Shown piece by piece: positions 1-8,336 of a DNA stretch of 64,000 bases (its first letter is position 1; each line of letters begins with the position of its first letter). The DNA lies in contig NW_022985694.1 of NCBI RefSeq assembly GCF_902459465.1, positions 372,001-436,000 on the forward strand, given 5' to 3'. The DNA comes from Asterias rubens (taxonomy: Eukaryota > Echinodermata > Asteroidea > Forcipulatida > Asteriidae). The position numbers and the translations under genes are program-made. The notes under the pieces were generated by a model. The model saw nothing but the letters and a program-made list of their open reading frames with translations. It was not told the origin of the DNA and did not search any database.

Positions 1-1852
1 TATAAGCCCGGCGCCCCAATGTGTTAAGTCTTCTAACTAGTTCAGCCCAATTAATTTAATAAGGGAAGAATTTACGAGTTTTTCTACTTTTTACGCTGTA
101 CATTATGCTATACACAAAGAACAAGCGTAAGGTATGGGCAATTACAAAGCCAAGAGTTCCATCTTACTTGGAAAATATTATTAATTTTTATTTCATAAAT
201 CTATTACTCCTACCCTTGGCTATATCAGACTAGCGCCCCAACTTGATAAGTCTGCTAATTAGCTCAGCCCAATTAATTTAATAAGGGAAGAATTTACTAG
301 TTTTTGTACTGTATAGATACGCTGTATATACTTATAGATAACAAGCGCGTAAGTAATGAGCAATTACAAAGCCAAGAGTTCCATTTAATTGGAAAATATT
401 ATTAATTTTTATTTCATGAATCTGTTCCTCATACCCCTGGCTATATAAGCCCGGCGCCCCAATGTGTTAAGTCTTCTAATTAGTTCAGCCCAATTAATTT
501 AATAAGGGAAGAATTTACGAGTTTTTCTACTTTTTACGCTGTACATTATGCTATACACAAAGAACAAGCGTAAGGTATGGGCAATTACAAAGCCAAGAGT
601 TCCATCTTAATTGGAAAATATTATTAATTTTTATTTCATAAATCTGTTTCTCATACTCCTGGCTATATAAGCCCAGCGCCCCAATGTGTTAAGTCTGCTA
701 ATTAGTTCAGCCCAATTAATTTAATAAGGGAAGAATTTACGAGTTTTTCTACTTTATACGCTGTACATTATGCTCACACAAAGAACAAGCGTAAGGTATG
801 GGCAATTACAAAGCCAAGAGTTCCATCTTAATTGGAAAATATTATTAATTTTTGTTTCATAAATCTATTACTCATACCCCTGGCTATATCAGACTAGCGC
901 CCCAACTTGATAAGTCTGCTAATTAGCTCAGCCCAATTTATTTAATAAGGGAAGAATTTACTAGTTTTTGTACTGTATAGATACGCTGTATATACTTATA
1001 GATAACAAGCACGTAAGTAATGGGCAATTACAAAGCCAAGAGTTACATCTTAATTGGAAAATATTATTAATTTTTATTTCATGAATCTGTTCCTCATACC
1101 CCTGGCTATGTAAGCCCGGCGCCCCAATGTGTTAAGTCTGCTAATTAGTTCAGCCCAATTAATTTAATAAGGGAAGAATTTACGAGTTTTCTACTTTTTA
1201 CGCTGTACATTATGCTATACACAAAGAACAAGCGTAAGATACGGGCAATTACAAAGCCAAGAGTTCCATCTTAATTGGAAAATATTATTAATTTTTATTT
1301 CATAAATCTGTTCCTCATACCCCTGGCTATATAAACCCGGCGCCCCAATGTGTTAAGTCTTCTAATTAGTTCAGCCCAATTAATTTAATAAGGGAAGAAT
1401 TTACGAGTTTTTCTACTTTTTACGCTGTACATTATGCTATACACAAAGAACAAGCGTAAGATACGGGCAATTACAAAGCCAAGAGTTCCATCTTAATTGG
1501 AAAATATTATTAATTTTTATTTCATAAATCTGTTCCTCATACCCCTGGCTATATAAGCCCGGCGCCCCAATGTGTTAAGTCTTCTAATTAGTTCAGCCCA
1601 ATTAATTTAATAAGGGAAGAATTAACGAGTTTTTCTACTTTTTACGCTGTACATTATGCTATACACAAAGAACAAGCGTAAGATATGGGCAATTACAAAG
1701 CCAAGAGTTTCATCTTAATTGGAAAATATTATTAATTTATATTTCATGAATCTGTTCCTCATACCCCTGGCTATATAAGCCCGGTGCCCCAATGTGTTAA
1801 GTCTTCTAATTAGTTCAGCCCAATTAATTTAATAAGGGAATGATTTACGAGT
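1..1852. repeat. Tandem satellite, 221-222 bp monomer
   Basis: The motif GCGCCCCAA recurs at about 11, 233, 454, 676, 897, 1119, 1340, 1562 and (as GTGCCCC) 1784, giving a strict 221-222 bp period and about 8.4 copies before the gap. Two monomer types are visible. Most begin TATAAGCCCGGCGCCCC and continue with TTTACGAGTTTTTC. The copies at 233 and 897 begin TATCAGACTAGCGCCCC and carry TTTACTAGTTTTTGTACTG. Copies are otherwise nearly identical, as expected of a homogenised satellite. No coding potential or tRNA fold was seen. Confidence 0.95.
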
Positions 1853-2352
1853 NNNNNNNNNNNNNNNNNNNNNNNNNNNNNNNNNNNNNNNNNNNNNNNN
1901 NNNNNNNNNNNNNNNNNNNNNNNNNNNNNNNNNNNNNNNNNNNNNNNNNNNNNNNNNNNNNNNNNNNNNNNNNNNNNNNNNNNNNNNNNNNNNNNNNNNN
2001 NNNNNNNNNNNNNNNNNNNNNNNNNNNNNNNNNNNNNNNNNNNNNNNNNNNNNNNNNNNNNNNNNNNNNNNNNNNNNNNNNNNNNNNNNNNNNNNNNNNN
2101 NNNNNNNNNNNNNNNNNNNNNNNNNNNNNNNNNNNNNNNNNNNNNNNNNNNNNNNNNNNNNNNNNNNNNNNNNNNNNNNNNNNNNNNNNNNNNNNNNNNN
2201 NNNNNNNNNNNNNNNNNNNNNNNNNNNNNNNNNNNNNNNNNNNNNNNNNNNNNNNNNNNNNNNNNNNNNNNNNNNNNNNNNNNNNNNNNNNNNNNNNNNN
2301 NNNNNNNNNNNNNNNNNNNNNNNNNNNNNNNNNNNNNNNNNNNNNNNNNNNN
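1853..2352. other. Assembly gap, 500 N
   Basis: A run of exactly 500 N separates the satellite from the tRNA cluster. The round size suggests a placeholder rather than a measured length. Both flanks are tandem repeats, so copy number in the real genome may be larger. Confidence 0.99.
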
Positions 2353-2450
2353 TGTAATTTTGCCTAATAATAAGTAATACATTCCTTCATTTAATGTAGT
2401 TCCCAGAAATAAATGTTTAAATAAATTGAATAACAAGTAAGAGCATGTAG

Positions 2451-2522
2451 TCCCATATGGTCTAGTGGTTAGGATCCGGCGCTCTCACCGCCGTGGCCCG
2501 GGTTCGATTCCCGGTGTGGGAA
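2451..2522 (+). tRNA. tRNA-Glu(CTC)
   Basis: Complete 72-nt cloverleaf. The acceptor stem is TCCCATA/TGTGGGA, the anticodon loop CTCTCAC, the T arm CCGGG-TTCGATT-CCCGG and the discriminator A. TTTT follows within 10 nt. This is the first copy after the gap. Confidence 0.93.
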
Positions 2523-2620
2523 TTTCATTTTGCCTAATAATAAGTAATAAATTCCTTCATTTTATGTAGTTCCCAGAAATAAATGTTTAAATAAATTGAA
2601 TAACAAGTAAGAGCATATAA

Positions 2621-2692
2621 TCCCATATGGTCTAGTGGTTAAGATCCGGCGTTTTCACTGCCGTGGCCCGGGTTCGATTCCCGGTGTGGGAA
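2621..2692 (+). tRNA. tRNA-Glu(TTC)
   Basis: Anticodon loop TTTTCAC with a G-U closing pair (stem CGGCG/TGCCG). The D arm reads TTAAGAT instead of the usual TTAGGAT. The T arm is intact and a TTTT terminator follows. Confidence 0.88.
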
Positions 2693-2790
2693 TTTCATTT
2701 TGCCTAATAATAAGTAATAAATTCCTTCATTTTATGTAGTTCCCAGAAATAAATGTTTAAATAAATTGAATAACAAGTAAGAGCATATAA

Positions 2791-2862
2791 TCCCATATGG
2801 TCTAGTGGTTAAGATCCGGCGTTTTCACTGCCGTGGCCCGGGTTCGATTCCCGGTGTGGGAA
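2791..2862 (+). tRNA. tRNA-Glu(TTC)
   Basis: Identical to the preceding copy, including the TTAAGAT D-arm variant and most of the spacer. This points to a very recent 170-bp duplication. Confidence 0.88.
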
Positions 2863-3011
2863 TTTCATTTTGCCTAATAACAAGTAAAAAATTCCTTCAT
2901 CGATGTAGTTAACAAAAATTTACTTGCATAATAAGTTATACACCTTTTTTCAAAACGTAGTTTATAAAAGTCTATTTTGAAATAAATTGAATAACAAGTA
3001 AGAGCATATAA

Positions 3012-3083
3012 TCCCATATGGTCTAGTGGTTAGGATCCGGCGCTTTCACCGCCGTGGCCCGGGTTCGATTCCCGGTGTGGGAA
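3012..3083 (+). tRNA. tRNA-Glu(TTC)
   Basis: Loop CTTTCAC gives anticodon TTC with C at position 32, intermediate between the CTCTCAC and TTTTCAC forms. All stems are intact. It is preceded by the longer 221-bp spacer type. Confidence 0.92.
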
Positions 3084-3185
3084 TTTCATTTTACTTGCAT
3101 AATAAGTTATACACCTTTTTTCAAAAAATGTAGTTTAACAAAATCTATTTTGAAATCAATTTTATTAACAAGTAAGAGCATGTTA

Positions 3186-3257
3186 TCCCATATGGTCTAG
3201 TGGTTAGGATACGGCGTTTTCACCGCCGTGGCCCGGGTTCGATTCCCGGTGTGGGAA
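3186..3257 (+). tRNA. tRNA-Glu(TTC)
   Basis: Canonical fold with loop TTTTCAC. Base 26 is A (GATACGGCG) where the other copies have C; this position is unpaired. Confidence 0.9.
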
Positions 3258-3357
3258 TTTCATTTTACTTGCATAATAAGTTATACACCTTTTTTCAAAA
3301 TGTAGTTTAACAAAATCTATTTTGAAGTCAATTTTATTAACAAGTAAGAGCATGTTA

Positions 3358-3429
3358 TCCCATATGGTCTAGTGGTTAGGATCCGGCGTTTTCACCGCCG
3401 TGGCCCGGGTTCGATTCCCGGTGTGGGAA
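3358..3429 (+). tRNA. tRNA-Glu(TTC)
   Basis: Complete fold with loop TTTTCAC, intact acceptor and T stems, and a TTTT terminator in the 3' spacer. Confidence 0.93.
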
Positions 3430-3528
3430 TTTCATTTTACTTGCATAATAAGTTATACACCTTTTTTCAAAATGTAGTTTAACAAAATCTATTTTGAAAT
3501 AAATTGATTAACAAGTAAGAGCATGTAA

Positions 3529-3600
3529 TCCCATATGGTCTAGTGGTTAGGATCCGGCGTTTTCACCGCCGTGGCCCGGGTTCGATTCCCGGTGTGGGAA
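3529..3600 (+). tRNA. tRNA-Glu(TTC)
   Basis: Complete fold with loop TTTTCAC; same consensus as the neighbouring copies. Confidence 0.93.
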
Positions 3601-3700
3601 TTTCATTTTACTTGCATAATAAGTTATACACCTTTTTTCAAAATGTAGTTTAACAAAACCTATTTTGAAATCAATTTTATTAACAAGTAAGAGCATGTTA

Positions 3701-3772
3701 TCCCATATGGTCTAGTGGTTAGGATCCGGCGCTCTCACCGCCGTGGCCCGGGTTCGATTCCCGGTGTGGGAA
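3701..3772 (+). tRNA. tRNA-Glu(CTC)
   Basis: Complete fold with loop CTCTCAC. This CTC copy lies directly among TTC copies. Confidence 0.93.
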
Positions 3773-3869
3773 TTTCATTTTGCCTAATAATAAGTTAAAA
3801 ATTCCTTCATTTTATGTAGTTAACAAAAAAGTATTTTGAAATAAATTGATTAACAAGTAAGAGCATGTA

Positions 3870-3941
3870 TCCCATATGGTCTAGTGGTTAGGATCCGGCG
3901 CTCTCTAGGCCGTGGCCCGGGTTCGATTCCCCATATGGGAA
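3870..3941 (+). pseudogene. Degenerate tRNA-Glu(CTC)
   Basis: The anticodon loop and stem read CTCTCTA-GGCCG, leaving a G-G mismatch at 31-39. The 3' T-stem strand is CCCCA rather than CCCGG. The acceptor strand has become TATGGGA, which pairs perfectly with TCCCATA. The broken T stem suggests a pseudogene. Confidence 0.75.
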
Positions 3942-4038
3942 TTTCAGTTTGACTATAATAAAGTAATATATTAAAACAAATTATGAAGTTAAAAAAATGT
4001 ATTTTTCAATAAATTGAATAACATGTAAAAGCATGTAA

Positions 4039-4110
4039 TCCCATATGGTCTAGTGGTTAGGATCCGGCGTTTTCACCGCCGTGGCCCGGGTTCGATTCCC
4101 GGTGTGGGAA
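4039..4110 (+). tRNA. tRNA-Glu(TTC)
   Basis: Complete consensus fold with loop TTTTCAC and a TTTT terminator in the 3' spacer. Confidence 0.93.
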
Positions 4111-4259
4111 TTTCATTTTGCCTAATAACAAGTAAAAAATTCCTTCATCGATGTAGTTAACAAAAATTTACTTGCATAATAAGTTATACACCTTTTTTCA
4201 AAACGTAGTTTATAAAAGTCTATTTTTAAACAAATTGATTAACAAGTAAGAGCATGTAA

Positions 4260-4331
4260 TCCCATATGGTCTAGTGGTTAGGATCCGGCGTTTTCACCGC
4301 CGTGGCCCGGGTTTGATTCCCGGTGTGGGAA
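4260..4331 (+). tRNA. tRNA-Glu(TTC), T-loop variant
   Basis: Loop TTTTCAC. The T loop reads TTTGATT, replacing the near-invariant C56 of TTCGATT. C56 is part of the B box and of the D/T-loop contact, so this copy may be poorly transcribed or folded. Confidence 0.75.
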
Positions 4332-4428
4332 TTTCATTTTGCCTATTAATAATAAGTAATAATTTCCTTCATTTTATGTAGTTAACTTGTATTTTTAAAT
4401 AAATTGAATACCAAGTAAGAGCATGTAA

Positions 4429-4500
4429 TCCCATATGGTCTAGTGGTTAGGATCCGGCGTTTTCACCGCCGTGGCCCGGGTTCGATTCCCGGTGTGGGAA
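4429..4500 (+). tRNA. tRNA-Glu(TTC)
   Basis: Complete consensus fold with loop TTTTCAC. Confidence 0.93.
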
Positions 4501-4600
4501 TTTCATTTTACTTGCATAATAAGTTATACACCTTTTTTCAAAATGTAGTTTAACAAAATCTATTTTGAAATCAATTTTATTAACAAGTAAGAGCATGTAA

Positions 4601-4672
4601 TCCCATATGGTCTAGTGGTTAGGATCCGGCGCTCTCACCGCCGTGGCCCGGGTTCGATTCCCGGTGTGGGAA
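4601..4672 (+). tRNA. tRNA-Glu(CTC)
   Basis: Complete consensus fold with loop CTCTCAC. The 3' flank is ATGTCATTTTGCC, which still contains TTTT. Confidence 0.93.
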
Positions 4673-4769
4673 TGTCATTTTGCCTAATAATACGTAAACA
4701 ATTCCTTCATTTTATGTAGTTAACAAAATGTATTTTTAAATAAATTGAATACCAAGTAAGAGCATGTAA

Positions 4770-4841
4770 TCCCATATGGTCTAGTGGTTAGGATCCGGCG
4801 TTCTCAGCGCCGTGGCCCGGGTTCGATTCCCGATGTGGGAT
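4770..4841 (+). tRNA. tRNA-Glu(CTC), variant
   Basis: The loop is TTCTCAG, so the anticodon is CTC. One T-stem pair is lost (CCCGA instead of CCCGG) and the discriminator base is T rather than A. It may be a weak gene or an early pseudogene. Confidence 0.65.
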
Positions 4842-4941
4842 AATTTCATTTTGCCTAATGATAAGTAATAAATTCCTTAATTTTTTGTAGTTCCCAAAAA
4901 TATATTTTGAAATAAATTGAATAAAAATTAAGAGCATGTAG

Positions 4942-5013
4942 TCCCATATGGTCTAGTGGTTAGGATCCGGCGCTCTCACCGCCGTGGCCCGGGTTCGATT
5001 CCCGGTGTGGGAA
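4942..5013 (+). tRNA. tRNA-Glu(CTC)
   Basis: Complete consensus fold with loop CTCTCAC, followed by TTTTT. Confidence 0.93.
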
Positions 5014-5119
5014 TTTATTTTTGCCTAATAACAAGTAATAAATTCCTTTATTTTATGTAGTTAACAAAAATGTAAAAATGTATTGTTAAATAAATTGAAT
5101 AAAAAGGAAGAGTATGTAA

Positions 5120-5191
5120 TCCCATATGGTCTAGTGGTTAGGATCCGGTGTTTTCACCGCCGTGGCCTGGGTTCGATTCCCGGTGTGGGAA
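5120..5191 (+). tRNA. tRNA-Glu(TTC)
   Basis: Loop TTTTCAC. Two stem changes, CGGTG in the anticodon stem and CTGGG in the T stem, both keep pairing as G-U wobbles. Confidence 0.87.
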
Positions 5192-5289
5192 TGTAATTTT
5201 GCCTAATAATAAGTTAAACATTCCTTCATTTTATGTAGTTAGCAAAAATGTTATTTTAAATCAATTGAATACCAAGTAAGAGCATGTAA

Positions 5290-5361
5290 TCCCATATGGT
5301 CTACTGGTTAGGATCCGGCGCTCTCACCGCCGTGGCCCGGGTTCGATTCCCGGTGTGGGAA
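5290..5361 (+). tRNA. tRNA-Glu(CTC), D-loop variant
   Basis: The D loop reads CTACTGGTTA instead of CTAGTGGTTA, a change inside the A box. The remaining arms are consensus, with loop CTCTCAC. The next copy shares this variant. Confidence 0.85.
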
Positions 5362-5459
5362 TGTAATTTTGCCTAATAATAAGTTAAACATTCCTTCATT
5401 TTATGTAGTTAGCAAAAATGTTATTTTAAATAAATTGAATACCAAGTAAGAGCATGTAA

Positions 5460-5531
5460 TCCCATATGGTCTACTGGTTAGGATCCGGCGTTTTCACCGC
5501 CGTGGCCCGGGTTCGATTCCCGGTGTGGGAA
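5460..5531 (+). tRNA. tRNA-Glu(TTC), D-loop variant
   Basis: It carries the same CTACTGGTTA A-box change and nearly the same spacer as the copy 170 bp upstream, yet the anticodon is TTC rather than CTC. This is direct evidence that the anticodon changes independently of the unit. Confidence 0.85.
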
Positions 5532-5629
5532 TTTTATTTTGCCTAATAATAAGTAATAAATTCCTTCATTTTATGTAGTTCCCAAAAATACATTTTGAAA
5601 TAAATTGAATACCAAGTAAGAGCATGTAA

Positions 5630-5701
5630 TCCCATATGGTCTAGTGGTTAGGATCCGGCGTTTTCACCGCCGTTGACCGGGTTCGATTCCCGGTGTGGGA
5701 A
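5630..5701 (+). tRNA. tRNA-Glu(TTC)
   Basis: Loop TTTTCAC. The variable region reads TTGA rather than TGGC. The stems pair and TTTTT follows. Confidence 0.85.
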
Positions 5702-5812
5702 TTTCTTTTTGCCTGATTTAAAGTAATAAATTCCCTTTTTTTTAACAAAAATAATAAGTAATAAATTCCTTTATTTTATGTAGTTAACAGAAATGTATTG
5801 TTAAAAAAATTG

Positions 5813-6378
5813 AATAATAATAATAATAAGACTTGTAATTCGCACATATCCACCCTGCTGGGTGTTCAAGACGCAGTAAAACCAAAAACAAAACAAAAAC
5901 AATACACAACACAAAGAAAAACAGACACAACAAAATGAGTCATTGAAAACCTGTGACATAAGATAAGTTTTGAGAAGAGACTTGAATTTTGCGGCACAAA
6001 CACAAGATCGAAGATTAAGTGGTAGAGAGTTCCAGATGCGTGGTGCGGCTGAAGAAAAAGACCTGTCACCCTATGAGTGTCGAGACTTGGGTTCAATGAG
6101 GAGAAGCATGGAACTTGATCGAAGATTCCTTGATGAAGTGTAAACTTGAAGCAGTTCAGAAATATATTGGGGAGCCTTGTCATTTAGAGCTTTGTGGACA
6201 ATGAGCATCAGCTTGAAGATGATTCGTTGAGAGATAGGGAGCAAGTGTAGTTGTTTCAGAATGGGGGTGATAGAACAGGATTTTCTAGACAGTGTCACAA
6301 TGCGGGCAGCAGTATTTTGGAGCCGTTGAAGTCGGGAAATCTGGTTGTTAGGAAGACTGTAGAGAAGAGCATTGCCGT
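5813..6378 (-). mobile_element. 5'-truncated CR1/L2-like LINE
   Basis: The minus strand encodes the C-terminal part of a LINE reverse-transcriptase ORF, with NALLYSLPN, RLQRLQNTAARI and LQVYTSSRNLRSSS. It is followed by a 3' UTR ending in a TTA-repeat tail (AATAATAATAAT on the plus strand). It matches the copy at 26.5-27.9 kb closely. It is inserted in a tRNA spacer between TTGAATAA and TAACAAGTAAGAGC, and the 5' end is cut at about 6378. The family name is inferred from the protein style and simple-repeat tail. Confidence 0.85.
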
Positions 6379-6400
6379 AATAACAAGTAAGAGCAAGTAA

Positions 6401-6472
6401 TCCCATATGGTATAGTGGTTAGGATCCGGCGAGTTCACCGCCGTGGCCCGGGTTCGATTCGCGGTGTGGGAA
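6401..6472 (+). pseudogene. Degenerate tRNA-Glu(TTC)
   Basis: The anticodon loop is AGTTCAC: TTC is present but the universal U33 has become G. The A box is altered (GTATAGTGG) and the T stem is mismatched (CGCGG). It is the first unit after the LINE and is probably non-functional. Confidence 0.7.
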
Positions 6473-6580
6473 TTTCTTTTTGCCTAATTTAAAGTAATAA
6501 ATTCCTTTATTTTATGTAGTTTAACAAAATCTATTTTGAAATAAATTGATTAACACGTAAGAGCATGGTATCCCATATGG

Positions 6581-6652
6581 TCTAGTGGTTAGGATCCGGC
6601 GCTCTCACCGCCGTGGCCCGGGTTCGATTCCCGGTGTGGGAATTTCATTTTG
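6581..6652 (+). tRNA. tRNA-Glu(CTC)
   Basis: Complete consensus fold with loop CTCTCAC, followed by TTTT. This is the last intact copy of the cluster. Confidence 0.92.
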
Positions 6653-6740
6653 CCTGATTTAAAGTAATACATTCTTTAATCTTAAGTAGGTAACAAAAAT
6701 GTATTGTTAAATAAATTGAATCACAAGTAAGAGCATGTAA

Positions 6741-6800
6741 TCCCATATAGTCTAGTGGTTAGGATCCGGCACTCTCACCGCCGTTGCCGCGGTTCGATTC
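6741..6800 (+). pseudogene. 3'-truncated tRNA-Glu relic
   Basis: Starts TCCCATATAGTCTAG and keeps a CTC loop, but after the T loop (GGTTCGATTCG) the 3' T strand and acceptor strand are missing. It marks the decaying edge of the cluster. Confidence 0.85.
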
Positions 6801-6876
6801 GATTTCACTTTGCTTGCAAAATAAGTAATACAATCTTCCTCTTTTCAAAATGTAGTTGACAACAATATATTGTTAA

Positions 6877-7700
6877 AGTCACCTGGAAGTGGTATTTTGT
6901 CAAAATAAAGCTTTTGTCACTAAAATATGTGTATTGATGAGTGGAATATGAATAAACAACTAACTAAGGTTTACATAAATTAGTTTCCATGTTATTTATA
7001 AATTGGAAAAAAGCCCGACCCGAGAGGGCGCTGTTCGTGACGTCAATCGAGGCGCGATGAATCGCATGCAATGCCAACAGAGCATAATAGTGACGCTTGG
7101 CGCAAGCTAAAAACATGCCCTTAAAGTTGAAACAATACCTGATTTTTTTCACGTTAGGCAAATGCTCCTTTAGGTTCGTTACGTTTTTCAGGTACCTTCT
7201 TCGACTTCCCCACTAGCTGGAAAAATTATTGGGATAGCGTCATGTTTTAGAAAAGAACTTTTCTCTTCATGTCAAAATGTGTAGTGTATTCCGGATTCTC
7301 GAAGCACGACGGCTCGAAGTGTTTGCCGCACAGCGCTGGAAAAGACGTCGGACCGCAAAACTTGGCAAACTGACACCATCTTTAGTTGTTTTGCTGCATC
7401 CAGCAGCAATACACCTGGCTGACATTGCCGGAAAAATGCAAGAAAACAACTTTTTCAAACGTACAAACTCACGTCCAGGACTTGAATGTACTTGCACGTA
7501 CGTGTGTTCGATGTTCGATCGAGGCAAAGTCTTCCTCGATTGACGTCACAAAAGGGGTAGGCGGAGTCACCCCCACACAACTTTATTTAATTTGTTAAAC
7601 ATATAAATCGTCAAAAACAATTACTCAAAAAATTAGTTTATTGTTCAGGAACATATTATACTCTAATGTTTGAAGGAAAAAAATATATTTCCAGGTGCCT
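6877..7700 (-). mobile_element. Kolobok-like TTAA element with THAP relic
   Basis: An 824-bp insertion bounded by AGTCACCTGGAA and TTCCAGGTGCCT, an inverted terminal repeat with one mismatch. It is flanked by TTAA at 6873-6876 and 7701-7704. Intact spacers of the tRNA cluster read TGTTAAATAAATTG at this site, so they act as empty-site controls for a TTAA duplication. Inside, the minus strand carries a broken THAP domain. TTAA targets plus THAP proteins are the known signature of the Kolobok superfamily; piggyBac also uses TTAA but has no THAP domain. The assignment is inference. Confidence 0.75.
7197..7425 (-). pseudogene. THAP-domain coding relic
   Basis: From ATG at 7425 the minus strand reads MSARCIAAGCSKTTKDGVS, a typical THAP N-terminus with the first CxxxC-type zinc ligands. 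In another frame it continues LCGKHFEPSCFENPEY, the C-x2-H-F zinc ligands, and in a third frame HDAIPIIFPASGE, like the usual AVPTIF end of the domain. About 15 residues around the conserved Trp are missing, and there are at least two frameshifts plus in-frame stops. It lies inside the TTAA element, so it is a dead transposon-encoded DNA-binding domain and not a host gene. Confidence 0.8.
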
Positions 7701-7732
7701 TTAAATAAATTGACTAACCATTCAGAGCATGT

Positions 7733-7774
7733 AATCGTCGCTCTCGTGGCCCGGTCTCGATTCCTGGTGTGGGA
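7733..7774 (+). pseudogene. tRNA-Glu fragment
   Basis: After the array-type flank (CAGAGCATGTAAT) the sequence keeps only CGCTCTCGTGGCCCGG and a decayed T arm ending GGTGTGGGA. It shows that the tRNA cluster once extended past the THAP element. Confidence 0.75.
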
Positions 7775-7803
7775 AGTCTTCATGTTATTCATGTTCTAGT
7801 TAA

Positions 7804-8181
7804 AGGCAGTGGACACTATTGGTAATTACTCAAAATATTTTTAGCATAAAACCTTTCTTGGTGACGAGTAATGGGGAGAGGTTGATAGTATAAAACATTG
7901 TGAGAAACGGCTCCCTCTTAAGTGCCATAGTTTTCGGGAAAGAAGTAATTTTCCACGAATTGGATTTCGAGACCTCAGGTTTAGAACTTGAGGTCTCGAA
8001 ATCAACCATCTAAACGCACATAACTTCGTGTGACAAGGGTGGTTTTTTCTTTCATAATTATCTCGCAAGTTCGATGACCGATTGAGCTCAAATTTTCACA
8101 GATTTGTTTTGTTATGCATATGTTGAGATACACCAACTGTGAAGGCTAGTCTTTGACAATTACCAATAGTGTCCACTGCCT
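7804..8181. mobile_element. TTAA MITE, family A
   Basis: Terminal inverted repeat AGGCAGTGGACACTATTGGT, with exact TTAA on both sides (7800-7803, 8182-8185). The interior contains a second palindrome around GAGACCTCAGG/CTTGAGGTCTC. It has no coding capacity. About 18 related copies, whole or partial, lie in the window. Confidence 0.92.
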
Positions 8182-8336
8182 TTAAAACTATAGTGCAAGT
8201 AATTACCAATAGTCTCACCCTTACATAATTCAATTATAAGTTTAACTCCACAGAAGTAAAGTGTTATTGATGGAGGCAGATTAACTTTAGGAACGGCGTC
8301 ATACCTCCCCTTGTTACAATCTCTCAAATGACTTAC

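Larger units (their letters stand above)
2370..6800 (+). repeat. Tandem tRNA-Glu cluster (22 copies)
   Basis: Twenty-two tRNA-Glu units lie in the same orientation. Start-to-start spacing is mostly 169-174 bp, with 221 bp for two units carrying an extra 51 bp of spacer, and 771 bp where a LINE is inserted. The spacers are AT-rich and co-duplicated: most contain AACAAGTAAGAGCATGTAA just 5' of the gene and TTTCATTTTGCC or TTTCATTTTACTTGC just 3' of it. The 3' element supplies a TTTT Pol III terminator. Anticodons CTC and TTC are mixed along the cluster. Confidence 0.95.

Noticed and set aside
1810-2436. Long reading frames crossing the gap on both strands
   Set aside because: They consist almost entirely of N-derived X residues.
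2451-6800. Regularly spaced repeats that superficially resemble a CRISPR array
   Set aside because: The repeated unit is a 72-nt tRNA with conserved, not unique, spacers, and the DNA is clearly eukaryotic.
6964-7161. 65-codon minus-strand frame as a separate small gene
   Set aside because: It lies inside the TTAA element, downstream of the THAP relic in a shifted frame; best read as decayed transposon sequence.
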